A model generated the notes under the pieces. That model was not told where the DNA came from. It saw nothing but the letters and a program-made list of their open reading frames with translations, and made no database searches. From JABDJX01 sp039942715 (GTDB taxonomy: Bacteria > Pseudomonadota > Alphaproteobacteria > Rhodobacterales > Rhodobacteraceae), in the NCBI GenBank assembly GCA_039942715.1, contig JBDVBY010000011.1:1-64000 (forward strand): a stretch of DNA of 64,000 bases, read 5' to 3'. Below are positions 16,165 to 25,389 of the stretch, in pieces (the first letter of the stretch is position 1; each line of letters opens with the position of its first letter). Both the position numbers and the translations under genes were made by a program.

Positions 16165-17246
16165 GCTGTTTCCCTTGTTCCAATGCGCACTCGAAAATTC
16201 GTCAGCACGTCGAACGCAAGAAGGAAAAACAACAGCATTCCCTGAAACGCTTGGATCGCAGCCGCGGGCAATCCCATCGACGCCTGTGCCGCCTCACCTC
16301 CGATATATGTAAGCGCCATCAGCAATCCTGCAAGAAGGATGCCTATTGGGTGCAATCGACCCAAGAACGCCACGATGATCGCTGTGAACCCATAGCCAAC
16401 GTTAAAATCGATGCTAATCTGCCCGCTAGGGCCAGCCACTTCGAACAGCCCGGCCATACCAGCCAAAGCACCTGATAAACCAAGACAAAACAGGATCAGG
16501 CGTGTCGGGTTCACCCCGGCAAAGCGCGCCGCACGCGGGCTTTCCCCGGTAAGGCGAATGTTGAACCCCATGATATGACGGCTTAGCAAAACATAGGCAA
16601 AAATCACCGCAATAAAGGCAGCCACAACGCCCCAATGCATACCCCAACCAGCGATCAACTCATTGTTCGCCGCACTGTCATAGTTGCGCAAATTGCGTGA
16701 CCCCGGAAAGCCAGCGCCATCCGGATTGCGCAGAAAACTAAGCGCCGACCACGCCAGAATCTGCTCGGCCACATAGACCAGCAAAAGCGAGACAAGAATT
16801 TCATTCGTATTGAATTTCGTGCGCAAAACACCCGGTATCATCGCCCATAAACAGCCGCCCAAAGCGCCCGCAATGATCATCAACGGAAAAATCAGCCATC
16901 GCGCCTCCATTGGGTAAAACGCAAGGCCAACAGCTGCACCAAAGATCGCGCCCATGATGTACTGGCCTTCAGCGCCGATGTTCCAGATACCGGCGCGAAA
17001 CCCTAGCGAAAGGCCGATGGCGATCAGGATCAAAGGGCCTGCTTTGACCAAAAGCTGACCACGATAATAAAACGCAAACTCGCCAAAGATCGGATCCCAA
17101 AAGATCGTTCGGATCGCCACCAACGGATCTTTCCCAAGAAACGCAAAAAGGAAACCGCCCGCAACCATTGTGGCCAGAACTGCCACCACGGGTGTCGCCC
17201 ATGACCATGCTGTTGAGGGAAGCGGGCGCTTTTCAAGCCGGATCAT
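16161..17246 (-). CDS. ABC transporter permease (nucleoside/BMP type, first subunit)
   Basis: Permease of 361 residues in the BPD_transp_2 family (YufP/NupP-like). The motif F-R-A-G-I-W-N-I-G-A-E-G-Q-Y-I-M-G near residues 83-99 is typical of the larger permease of BMP-type systems, and about ten hydrophobic segments are visible. Its start overlaps the end of the ATPase gene by 14 bases. Likely substrate, by operon context, is a purine base or nucleoside. Confidence 0.92.
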   Translation of the reverse strand: MIRLEKRPLPSTAWSWATPVVAVLATMVAGGFLFAFLGKDPLVAIRTIFWDPIFGEFAFYYRGQLLVKAGPLILIAIGLSLGFRAGIWNIGAEGQYIMGAIFGAAVGLAFYPMEARWLIFPLMIIAGALGGCLWAMIPGVLRTKFNTNEILVSLLLVYVAEQILAWSALSFLRNPDGAGFPGSRNLRNYDSAANNELIAGWGMHWGVVAAFIAVIFAYVLLSRHIMGFNIRLTGESPRAARFAGVNPTRLILFCLGLSGALAGMAGLFEVAGPSGQISIDFNVGYGFTAIIVAFLGRLHPIGILLAGLLMALTYIGGEAAQASMGLPAAAIQAFQGMLLFFLLAFDVLTNFRVRIGTRETA

Positions 17247-18759
17247 GTGCCACCTCCATCCCGTGTGCGCCGCCCATCATCAGGCCAATCTCATCAATCG
17301 TCAGGTCTTGCGTTGGGCGTGGTTCGCTCAGCCTGCCCTCATTCAAAGCCGCAAAGCGTGACGCAACTTCCATCAGTTCGTCCAAATCCTGACTGATCAC
17401 AAGAACCGCCGCGCCACCTGCCGCCAGATCAAGCAAAGCTTGGCGAATAGATGCCGCCGCCGCCGCATCAACACCCCAGGTCGGCTGATTCACCACCAAC
17501 ACCTCAGGCGCTTGCAAAATCTCGCGACCAATTACAAATTTCTGAAGGTTCCCGCCAGACAACGACCGCGCCGGATTAGCCGACCCCGGCGTCCGCACGT
17601 CAAATTTCGCGATAATTTCATCCGCAAACCCTCGCGCTTTGCCCCAATTGATGAAGTTGCGTGACACCATGCCTTTGCGCATCCAACCAGATAGAGCCGC
17701 ATTCTCAACAAGGCTCATATCAGGGGCAGCCGCATGACCAAGACGTTCCTCAGGAGCCGCCAAAAGTCCTATTTCACGTCTTTGGTTAGGTCCAAGATGC
17801 CCAATCGGTTCACCGTGCATCTGAACTGATCGCGGCTGTGTGATCAACTCACCAGAAAGAGCCGCTAGAAGCTCGTCTTGACCGTTTCCCGCAACCCCAC
17901 CAATGCCAAGAACCTCGCCTTTTTGGATCTCAAGCGAAATGTCCTTTAGCGATGTACCGAATGGGTTCGGAGACGCGGCACTCAAAGCATCAATTTTAAG
18001 TGCAACATCTCCTAGATCATGCGCGCGCACCGCAGGCGTGGCCAATTCTGTGCCGACCATCATCTCGGCCATCTCGCGCGCCGATTGCTCACGTGGATCA
18101 CACGACCCAACAACTTTGCCCAACCGCAAAATAGTCGCCCCATCACACAATGCGCGAATTTCTTCGAGTTTGTGACTGATATATAGGATCGACGTGCCCT
18201 CGCCTTGCAATTTACGCAGGGTTTCAAACAAGATTTCAACTTCTTGGGGTGTCAAAACAGAGGTCGGCTCATCCATGATCAAAAGCTTGGGGTCTTGCAA
18301 AAGGCAGCGGATAATCTCGACCCGCTGACGCTCACCAGCCGAAAGATCACCAACCATCTTTGCGGGATCAAGCGGCAGGCCATAGGTCTCGCTAACACGG
18401 CGAATGCTCTCTGAAAGCTCCCGCATCGCTGGGGGGTTTTCCATGCCCAGCGCTACGTTTTCAGCAACGTCCAACGCCTCAAACAGGGAAAAGTGCTGAA
18501 ACACCATCGCGATGCCACTTTGACGCGCTTCGTGCGGGCTTTGCGGAGTGTAAGCCGTTCCATCAAACTGCATGATACCCGTGTCAGGGCGCACCAATCC
18601 ATAAACCATTTTGACAAGCGTCGACTTTCCCGCACCGTTCTCCCCAAGCAAAGCATGCACTTCGCCGCGCCCAACACTGAAACTCACCTCATCGTTTGCG
18701 ACGACTCCGGGATAGGCCTTGCGCAGACCTTCAACCGCCAAAAGTGGCGCGCCGCTCAT
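17233..18759 (-). CDS. ABC transporter ATP-binding protein with two nucleotide-binding domains
   Basis: Duplicated ATPase of 508 residues, the sugar/nucleoside importer type (YufO/XylG-like). The N-terminal domain has Walker A GENGAGKST and signature L-S-A-G-E-R-Q-R with Walker B L-L-I-M-D-E-P-T. The C-terminal domain has the degenerate P-loop G-G-V-A-G-N-G-Q usual for this family and signature L-S-G-G-N-L-Q-K. It overlaps xdhC upstream by 4 bp and the permease downstream by 14 bp. Energises the BMP-type importer. Confidence 0.94.
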   Translation of the reverse strand: MSGAPLLAVEGLRKAYPGVVANDEVSFSVGRGEVHALLGENGAGKSTLVKMVYGLVRPDTGIMQFDGTAYTPQSPHEARQSGIAMVFQHFSLFEALDVAENVALGMENPPAMRELSESIRRVSETYGLPLDPAKMVGDLSAGERQRVEIIRCLLQDPKLLIMDEPTSVLTPQEVEILFETLRKLQGEGTSILYISHKLEEIRALCDGATILRLGKVVGSCDPREQSAREMAEMMVGTELATPAVRAHDLGDVALKIDALSAASPNPFGTSLKDISLEIQKGEVLGIGGVAGNGQDELLAALSGELITQPRSVQMHGEPIGHLGPNQRREIGLLAAPEERLGHAAAPDMSLVENAALSGWMRKGMVSRNFINWGKARGFADEIIAKFDVRTPGSANPARSLSGGNLQKFVIGREILQAPEVLVVNQPTWGVDAAAAASIRQALLDLAAGGAAVLVISQDLDELMEVASRFAALNEGRLSEPRPTQDLTIDEIGLMMGGAHGMEVAHDPA

Positions 18760-19691
18760 GCGCTTTTACTGTTCATTGCAGCCCCCTGTCGTTTGCCGCG
18801 CCTGACTATCTCCACCGCAACACCTAAGGCAATCTCTTGCGGGTGCTTGCCAAGGCTTGGGTCACCGATCGGACATTGAATACGGTCAATCTGCACCTCA
18901 GAATAACCTAAGGCTTTCAGTCGCGACTGAAAGCGCGCCCATTTGGTTGCTGATCCAATTAAGCCAAGAGCACCAAATGGCCGCCCCAAAATGCGGTGGC
19001 AAATTTCAAGATCCAAGGCATGGGAATACGTAAGGACAAAGTGCTCGCTATGATCCGCAGCCAGTGGCACCAAATCAGCCGGGTTTTCCGCTATCAGCGA
19101 CGCGATCCCCAAAGTGTCGTCCGGAAATCTGTTGCGCGCACTATCCGCCCATTTGATTTGCACATCGGGCAATGGATCAAGCGCTGATACCAAAGCACGC
19201 CCAACATGGCCGGCACCCCAAATCCAAATCTCGCGCGTGGGCTTGGCAACAGGCTCTATCATCCATTCATCGACAATGCCGGGTGCGGGCAACTGTCCTT
19301 CGTTACGTGCCTTTGCCAATACTCTTTCAGCGCGCAGCGGCATATCGCACGAAGAGCCCGGAAGCGGACGGGCCACAATGTCATCTTCGACACGTGCCAA
19401 GCGCGACGCATCCCAGACTTCACTCAAAACAGTAACCATACCGCCGCAGCATTGCCCCAAAGCAGGCCCCAACGGCAAATGTTCCAAACGATCTTCGCAC
19501 AATTCACGCGCCTGTTTGATCGCATCAAACTCCAGTGCGCCACCACCAATCGTGCCGATAACCTGCGTTTTGGTCACCAACATCGATGCCCCAACTTCGC
19601 GCGGCACAGACCCTTTGGTACCGGCTATAACAACGCGCACCACGGGGCCGGATACCGTCAAAGCGCGCATATGATCCAACTCGAAACTCAC
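18756..19691 (-). CDS. xdhC: xanthine dehydrogenase accessory protein XdhC
   Basis: Molybdenum-cofactor chaperone (311 residues) that binds, sulfurates and inserts Moco into XdhB. It carries the N-terminal XdhC/CoxI segment (V-V-I-A-G-T-K-G-S-V-P-R-E-V-G-A; G-T-I-G-G-G-A-L-E) and the C-terminal Rossmann-like domain beginning W-I-W-G-A-G-H-V-G-R-A-L, ending with the C-P-I-G family motif. Overlaps xdhB by 4 bp and the ATPase gene by 4 bp, so assembly factor and transporter are translated together. Confidence 0.94.
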   Translation of the reverse strand: MSFELDHMRALTVSGPVVRVVIAGTKGSVPREVGASMLVTKTQVIGTIGGGALEFDAIKQARELCEDRLEHLPLGPALGQCCGGMVTVLSEVWDASRLARVEDDIVARPLPGSSCDMPLRAERVLAKARNEGQLPAPGIVDEWMIEPVAKPTREIWIWGAGHVGRALVSALDPLPDVQIKWADSARNRFPDDTLGIASLIAENPADLVPLAADHSEHFVLTYSHALDLEICHRILGRPFGALGLIGSATKWARFQSRLKALGYSEVQIDRIQCPIGDPSLGKHPQEIALGVAVEIVRRGKRQGAAMNSKSA

Positions 19692-22030
19692 GACCGCACC
19701 CGACTGACCGCTGCCAAAATACGTTCAGGCGTCGCGGGCGCGTCAAGATCGGGGTATCCTTCACCACATGAAGACACCGCATCGGAAAGCGCCAACAAGG
19801 TCGAAATCCCAAGCATCAGAGGCGGCTCACCCACTGCCTTTGAACGATAGATCGTGTCTTCTCGGTTCTCACCTTCCCAAAGCGCTACGTTGAAAACACT
19901 CGGACGATCCGAGCAAGCAGGAATTTTGTAAGTGGACGGCGCATGGGTACGCAAGCGACCCACTTTGTCCCAAACCAGTTCCTCAGTCGTAAGCCATCCG
20001 GCACCTTGAACATATCCGCCTTCAATCTGGCCAATATCCAAAGCAGGGTTTAGCGACGCACCGCAATCATGCAGGATATCCGTTCTCAATATGCGATTCT
20101 CACCCGTCAGCGTGTCGATCACAACTTCAGTCACCACAGCGCCATAAGCAAAGTAAAAGAACGGGCGTCCGTGCCCTTTGATGCGATCCCACTCGACCTT
20201 CGGCGTAGCGTAAAACCCAGTTGAGGACAGACTGATACGCGCCATGTAAGCGTCTTTGATCACTTCATCAAACGGCAGCACCTGATCAGCAACCTTCACG
20301 TTACCACCCACAAACCGAACGCTTTCAGTAGGCGCACCAGTACGGTCCGCAACAAAAGCCGCCAGGCGGTCACAAATCGTATCGCACGCCGCTTTCACTG
20401 CCATACCATTCAGATCACTGCCCGATGACGCAGCTGTGGCAGAGGTGTTGGGAACTTTGCCTGTATCAGTTGCCGTGATCTTCACACGATCAACATCCAC
20501 GCCAAAACGCGACGCCGCCACTTGCGCTATCTTCTGAAACAATCCCTGCCCCATCTCGGTGCCGCCATGGTTCATGTGGATCGAACCGTCTTGATAGACA
20601 TGTACCAAAGCACCAGCCTGATTGAGATGGGTTAGCGTGAAACTAATCCCAAACTTTACCGGTGTGATGGCGATGCCCTTTTTCAGCACATCGTTTTCGG
20701 CATTCCACTTCTGTATCGAGGCTTTTCGCTTTGAATATCCACTATTCTCCAAGAGTTGCTCGGTCAGACCATCAAGAATAAAATCCTCAACCGGCATTCC
20801 GTAGTGTGTTGTCTGCTGACCTAGGTCTTTCGCCTTAGGAGAATACCGGCTGCCAAACCGCTTGCCCCGCGCACTCGTTTTTTGGTCAGCCTCGCGATAG
20901 TAATTCAGCCGACGCACCTCTATTGGATCGCGCTCCACAACGTGCGCCACATGGTCCAGAACACGCTCAATACCCACCATGCCCTGCGGTCCACCAAATC
21001 CGCGAAACGCAGTGTTTGACTGGGTATTTGTACGCAAACGGTGACTTTCTACGCGCATATTTGGAATGAAATAGGCGTTATCTGCATGAAGCATCGCTCG
21101 ATCCGCCACGGGCAACGTAAGGTCCATCGACCAACCTGCACGACACAATTGAACAAACTCGACGCCAGCCAATTGGCCCTTGCTGTCAAAACCAGCGCGA
21201 TAGGTGATCCGAAAATCGTGCCGCTTACCCGTGATCACCATGTCATCATCGCGATCATAACGCATCGTGCAGGCTTTTCCGGTCAGGCGAGCGGCAACTG
21301 CACAGGACACAGCCAGAGCATTCCCCTGACTTTCCTTTCCACCAAATCCGCCACCCATGCGCCGCACTTCGCACCGAACAGCATTCATATCCGCGCCCAA
21401 AGCCTCAGCAACTTTGTGCTGAATCTCCGTTGGATGCTGAGACGAGGAGTAAACGACCATATCGCCGCCTTCTTGCGGCAACGCGGTCGCGGCCTGACCC
21501 TCTAGATAAAAATGCTCTTGCCCGCCAATCTCCATCGACCCTTCGATCGTGTGGCGTGCGCCTTCAATGGCCTTTTCAACATTCCCGCGCGCATAGATGC
21601 GCGGACCGTCCTCAAAACGGCTGTTGGCCGCCATCGCCTCATCCAAGGTCAGGATCGCGGGGCGTTTGACATACGTGACATCGCCCAAACGCGCGGCCTT
21701 TCGCGCGGCCAGATGACTTGTCGCAATTACCAGAAAGATCGGTTGCCCAACAAAGTGAACGCTTTCATCTGCCAACAAAGGCTCAGGCGACGGAGACGGA
21801 GAAACATCGTTGTGGTGCGGCAAGTCCTTGGCAGTAAGCACCGCAACAACACCACTTGCCGCGCGTACGGCCTCTAAATTCATCGCCGTTATCGACCCAT
21901 GGGCAATCTCGGAACACCCAAATGCAAGATGCAAAGCACCGGCGGGCAAAGGCACATCATCGACATACCGCGCCTGGCCCGTCACATGCAAAGTAGCGGC
22001 ATCATGCGGCAAGGATTTTGCAACGCTCAT
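19688..22030 (-). CDS. xdhB: xanthine dehydrogenase, molybdopterin subunit
   Basis: Large catalytic subunit, 780 residues, oxidising hypoxanthine and xanthine to urate. It contains the molybdopterin-binding G-G-F-G-G-K-E loop (near residue 229), F-R-G-F-G-G-P-Q-G with the substrate-orienting arginine (near 344), and the C-terminal A-V-G-E-P-P-L-M-L-G motif bearing the catalytic glutamate of this family. Overlaps xdhA and xdhC by 4 bp each. Length and motifs match the bacterial alpha2-beta2 enzymes of the Rhodobacter type. Confidence 0.96.
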   Translation of the reverse strand: MSVAKSLPHDAATLHVTGQARYVDDVPLPAGALHLAFGCSEIAHGSITAMNLEAVRAASGVVAVLTAKDLPHHNDVSPSPSPEPLLADESVHFVGQPIFLVIATSHLAARKAARLGDVTYVKRPAILTLDEAMAANSRFEDGPRIYARGNVEKAIEGARHTIEGSMEIGGQEHFYLEGQAATALPQEGGDMVVYSSSQHPTEIQHKVAEALGADMNAVRCEVRRMGGGFGGKESQGNALAVSCAVAARLTGKACTMRYDRDDDMVITGKRHDFRITYRAGFDSKGQLAGVEFVQLCRAGWSMDLTLPVADRAMLHADNAYFIPNMRVESHRLRTNTQSNTAFRGFGGPQGMVGIERVLDHVAHVVERDPIEVRRLNYYREADQKTSARGKRFGSRYSPKAKDLGQQTTHYGMPVEDFILDGLTEQLLENSGYSKRKASIQKWNAENDVLKKGIAITPVKFGISFTLTHLNQAGALVHVYQDGSIHMNHGGTEMGQGLFQKIAQVAASRFGVDVDRVKITATDTGKVPNTSATAASSGSDLNGMAVKAACDTICDRLAAFVADRTGAPTESVRFVGGNVKVADQVLPFDEVIKDAYMARISLSSTGFYATPKVEWDRIKGHGRPFFYFAYGAVVTEVVIDTLTGENRILRTDILHDCGASLNPALDIGQIEGGYVQGAGWLTTEELVWDKVGRLRTHAPSTYKIPACSDRPSVFNVALWEGENREDTIYRSKAVGEPPLMLGISTLLALSDAVSSCGEGYPDLDAPATPERILAAVSRVRS

Positions 22031-23382
22031 GAGGTGACCTCCAAGACATCAACACCCTGTCCGCTTAGATCGTAAAAGTAGCGCAGCAGCAGGTTTGTCG
22101 CGGAGTTCAGTCGGTAATCTGCACTTGCTCGCATATCATCCAGCGGCGAGAAATCGTCACTAAACACGGGCATTGCAGCGCGCACACCGTCTTCATTCCA
22201 CGACTGACCTATCAAAGCAGTCTCAACTGCTGATGATCGTTTGGGCACACCAGCCATACCGCCAAAGGCGATCCTTGCTTTTGTCACAACGCCATCTTCA
22301 AGCGATACATTAAAACAGCCGCACACAGCTGAAATGTCCTGATCAAAGCGCTTGGAAATCTTGTAGCAGCGTAAGTCCGGTGCCTCTTTCGGGATGGTCA
22401 CGGCCTCGACGAACTCTCCAGGCAAACGGTCTTGTTTACCGTACTCAATAAAGAAATCTTCGATCGGCATCTCGCGATGCTTTGCTCCTTTGCGCAGGTG
22501 CAGCGTGGCACCTAACGCAATCAAAGCGGGCGGGTTGTCGCCAATCGGCGAGCCATTGGCAATGTTGCCACCAATCGTCGCCGCCTGTCGGACTTGTTCA
22601 GACCCATAGCGCCGGACCAACTCTGCGTAAGACGGGTGGTACTTTTTCAATGTAGCCAAAAGGGCTGCCATCGTCACGCCAGCGCCTATCCGAAGATCGT
22701 TGTCGCCGACATCTATTGCTTGCAGGTCCCAACACCTGTTCAAAAAAGCAACGTCACCAAGGTCGCGAAAATCCTTGTTCACCCAAAGCCCAACATCAGT
22801 AGCACCGGCGACAAGCGTCGCTTGAGGGTGTTTGGCATACCATTTGGCTAATTCGTTTGAGCTTTCAGGTGCGTAGGCCAAGGGCGCAACATCGGGCAGC
22901 GTATCGTCCAACCAATCAGGCACTTCCAAATCTTCGGCCGCCTTGGCCGCGCGCACAATCGGAGCGTAACCGGTACACCGGCAAAGGTTCCCAGCCAAAA
23001 CATCGTTGTGGTCCTTGCGCCCTTCGTTGTGCGCAACAGCCATGGAAACGATAAAGCCCGGTGTGCAAAAACCGCATTGCGATCCGTGAAAGTCGATCAT
23101 CGTCTTTTGAACCGGATGCAATGCCCCATCCGAACCGGACAAACCCTCAACTGTACGCACCGCTTTGCCGTGCAGCTGAGGCATGAACAAAATACAGGCA
23201 TTCAATGCCTTCACACCATCTGCATCGGTCACCATTACCGTGCACGCGCCGCAATCGCCTTCGTTGCAACCTTCCTTCGTGCCGCAAAGCCCACGCACCT
23301 CGCGCAACCAGTCTAACAGCGTCACTGTTGGCTCAGTGTCCACCTCAACAGTTTCCCCATTCAGAGAAAACGTCACTGTCAT
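22027..23382 (-). CDS. xdhA: xanthine dehydrogenase, FeS/FAD subunit
   Basis: Small subunit of 451 residues carrying two [2Fe-2S] clusters and FAD. The ferredoxin-like cluster ligands are in C-G-T-K-E-G-C-N-E-G-D-C-G-A-C (about 33-47), the second cluster in C-G-F-C-T-P-G and C-R-C-T-G-Y (about 99-137). The FAD-binding domain has G-A-T-D-V-G and T-I-G-G-N-I-A-N-G-S-P-I-G-D. First gene of the nine-gene operon; its leader, which I could not assign to a riboswitch class, lies in 23383-23588. Confidence 0.95.
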   Translation of the reverse strand: MTVTFSLNGETVEVDTEPTVTLLDWLREVRGLCGTKEGCNEGDCGACTVMVTDADGVKALNACILFMPQLHGKAVRTVEGLSGSDGALHPVQKTMIDFHGSQCGFCTPGFIVSMAVAHNEGRKDHNDVLAGNLCRCTGYAPIVRAAKAAEDLEVPDWLDDTLPDVAPLAYAPESSNELAKWYAKHPQATLVAGATDVGLWVNKDFRDLGDVAFLNRCWDLQAIDVGDNDLRIGAGVTMAALLATLKKYHPSYAELVRRYGSEQVRQAATIGGNIANGSPIGDNPPALIALGATLHLRKGAKHREMPIEDFFIEYGKQDRLPGEFVEAVTIPKEAPDLRCYKISKRFDQDISAVCGCFNVSLEDGVVTKARIAFGGMAGVPKRSSAVETALIGQSWNEDGVRAAMPVFSDDFSPLDDMRASADYRLNSATNLLLRYFYDLSGQGVDVLEVTS

Positions 23383-23588
23383 GAAACAAACTCGGCCGCC
23401 TTACCCAATGTGTCTGAGCCTAACGCGCCATCGATGCGGCGTAGAGAGCGCGTGCCTTAGTCGCGGACCAGAAAACCCGCTGAGTCCGGATTTAGCAAGC
23501 CTTTTGTGATGCTGCCTGAGAGCAGGCCCACGCAACGCCTTTGTCAATTCAACCGATTCTGAAACCAACGGGTGCTTACATAAACCGC
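23383..23588. other. leader region of the purine operon
   Basis: About 200 bases upstream of xdhA. It contains a small perfect hairpin (GCCTG-AGAG-CAGGC at 23514-23527) and a TTGACA word on the minus strand (23542-23547) without a good -10 at the proper distance. It probably carries the operon promoter and perhaps an RNA or protein-controlled switch, but I can name none. Confidence 0.35.
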
Positions 23589-23708
23589 ATGACCGCCAAA
23601 GATTTCGATCAGGAACTGCTTGATCTCTATAGATTTTACGCTCACGGAGAGATAACCAAGTGCGAGTTTTTGGACCGTGTTGGCAATGACGAAGCAATGC
23701 AAAGCTAG
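23589..23708 (+). pseudogene. 5' remnant of a dienelactone-hydrolase-like gene
   Basis: A 39-codon frame whose first 30 codons (M-T-A-K-D-F-D-Q-E-L-L-D-L-Y...Y-A-H-G-E-I-T-K...F-L-D-R) match the typical N-terminus of YghX-type dienelactone hydrolases (L-Y-D-x-Y-A-H-G-x-I-x-R-R-x-F-L-D-R). In intact genes this segment is followed by a Tat-like hydrophobic region and the hydrolase domain; here it breaks off into seven unrelated codons and a stop, and the hydrolase body is absent before map. It looks like the decayed 5' end of a deleted gene. The family recognition is from memory. Confidence 0.55.
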
Positions 23709-23751
23709 CGGAAGAACGCACCTCTCGCGTGGTTCAACCGGCTAATTGAGG

Positions 23752-24582
23752 TTAGCCCCAAGTGGGATGAAACATTCCACCCGGTGACAAAGTGAATAAC
23801 TCGCACCCGTCCTCTGTGACTCCAACCGAGTGTTCAAACTGCGCGGACAAGGATTTGTCGCGAGTCACGGCTGTCCAGTCATCCGCCAAAACTTTGGTTT
23901 CCGGGCGGCCAAGATTGACCATTGGCTCAATCGTAAAAAACATGCCTGGCTCAAGCACAGCGCCTGTCCCGGGCCGACCATAGTGCAAAACATTCGGCGG
24001 GGCATGAAACACCCGCCCTAGCCCATGACCACAAAAATCGCGCACAACGCTCATTCGATGCGCTTCGACATAGGCTTGAATCGCGTGGCCAATGTCGCCA
24101 AAGGTATTGCCCGGCTTTACCGCCTCAATCCCCTTGAAAAGCGCATCATGCGTCACCTGGATCAAGCGGTCCGCTTTGCGCGACAATTTACCAGCGACGT
24201 ACATTCTGGACGTATCGCCAAACCACCCATCAACGATCACCGTCACATCCACGTTCAGAATATCGCCGTCTTTCAGGCGCTTATCTCCGGGGATGCCGTG
24301 ACACACCACGTGGTTCATGCTGATGCAACTCGCGTGCTGATACCCTTTGTAACCAATAGTCGCCGAGGTCGCCTCTGCATCCTCAACCATCTTGGTGATC
24401 GCCGCATCAATCTCACCTGTACTCATACCTGGCACGATGAGCGGAACGATATCGTCCAGAATTTGCGCCGCTAACGCCCCAGCAACACGCATACCCTCGA
24501 AATCGGTCCTATCGTCATAGATGCGGATGCCGTCTTTGGTCAGCCGGCCTTTAATGTGTTCGTCCACGGGAACAAGTCTCAT
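23752..24582 (-). CDS. map: type I methionine aminopeptidase
   Basis: Removes the initiator methionine from nascent proteins. It has 276 residues in the pita-bread fold; metal ligands are seen in D-V-T-V-I-V-D-G-W-F-G-D-T (two Asp), G-H-G-L-G-R-V-F-H (His), T-I-E-P-M-V (Glu) and F-E-H-S-V (Glu). No N-terminal zinc-binding extension. It lies alone between the dienelactone-hydrolase remnant and sfsA, same strand as sfsA with 54 bases between. Confidence 0.95.
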   Translation of the reverse strand: MRLVPVDEHIKGRLTKDGIRIYDDRTDFEGMRVAGALAAQILDDIVPLIVPGMSTGEIDAAITKMVEDAEATSATIGYKGYQHASCISMNHVVCHGIPGDKRLKDGDILNVDVTVIVDGWFGDTSRMYVAGKLSRKADRLIQVTHDALFKGIEAVKPGNTFGDIGHAIQAYVEAHRMSVVRDFCGHGLGRVFHAPPNVLHYGRPGTGAVLEPGMFFTIEPMVNLGRPETKVLADDWTAVTRDKSLSAQFEHSVGVTEDGCELFTLSPGGMFHPTWG

Positions 24583-24636
24583 TTATCAATGGTTATGCTT
24601 GGATATAGGCACAAATCGCCAAAAGTGCCAGATCAG

Positions 24637-25341
24637 CTATGCGTCAATCACGACAGGCTTACCAATCAACACTGCCTCCGTCGAGATGACAGTGTTATAG
24701 CAAAGCACCTCAACCCCGGCTTTGCGCGCTCGATCAAAAGCAGCGCTGTAATTCGGATCAAGATCACGTGCGAGGTCAAAGCGCGCGCAATCATCCCTTT
24801 GAACAAGGTAAAACATCACCGCGCGATGCCCTTGGGCCACCATATCTGATAGCTCATCCAGATGTTTGGCCCCGCGCGCAGTGACGCAATCGGGAAACTC
24901 GGCCAAGTCGTTACGGCGTTTCAGGTGCACATTCTTCACCTCAAGGTAAAGGTCAGGCTTACCTGTCTCGGTCAAAAGGAAATCAACCCGGCTGTTCTTG
25001 CCGTACTTCACCTCGGCGCGCACACCTTTGTAGTCCGCAACCTCACTCACAGAACCCACGCGCAATGCCTCGCCAACAACGCGGTTCGGCACAGCTGTAT
25101 CAATCCCCGCCATCGCATCGCCAAGCTCAACCAAACGCCAGCCAAATTTAAGCTTCTTCTTTGGATCATCGTTGGGTTCCAGCCAAACGCGTATACCCTC
25201 ATCTGCAAGTCCCAACATCGCACCGGGATTTGGGCAATGTGCGGTTACCTCGCGCCCATCGCTTTCAAGCACAACATCAGCCAAAAACCGTTTATACCGA
25301 CGGATAAGCCGTGCAGGAACCAAAGACGTTTGAAAGCGCAT
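24637..25341 (-). CDS. sfsA: SfsA family DNA/RNA-binding nuclease
   Basis: Protein of the sugar fermentation stimulation family (234 residues), an OB-like N-terminal domain followed by a PD-(D/E)xK-type nuclease fold. ATG 25341 gives the family N-terminus with R-L-I-R-R-Y-K-R-F-L-A-D-V; a start 36 bases upstream is less consistent. Family motifs H-C-P-N-P-G, D-F-L-L-T and Y-L-E-V-K-N-V (catalytic E/K) are present. Divergent from cinA across 48 bases. Cellular role remains poorly defined. Confidence 0.92.
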   Translation of the reverse strand: MRFQTSLVPARLIRRYKRFLADVVLESDGREVTAHCPNPGAMLGLADEGIRVWLEPNDDPKKKLKFGWRLVELGDAMAGIDTAVPNRVVGEALRVGSVSEVADYKGVRAEVKYGKNSRVDFLLTETGKPDLYLEVKNVHLKRRNDLAEFPDCVTARGAKHLDELSDMVAQGHRAVMFYLVQRDDCARFDLARDLDPNYSAAFDRARKAGVEVLCYNTVISTEAVLIGKPVVIDA

Positions 25342-25389
25342 GGACACGGGCCTATACCGGGCAAACACGGGGTACAAGGACAGCGGACC

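Noticed and set aside
24862..25389. Long N-terminal extension of the CinA-like protein
   Set aside because: Runs antisense through sfsA; ATG 25390 with AAGGACAG gives the family N-terminus.
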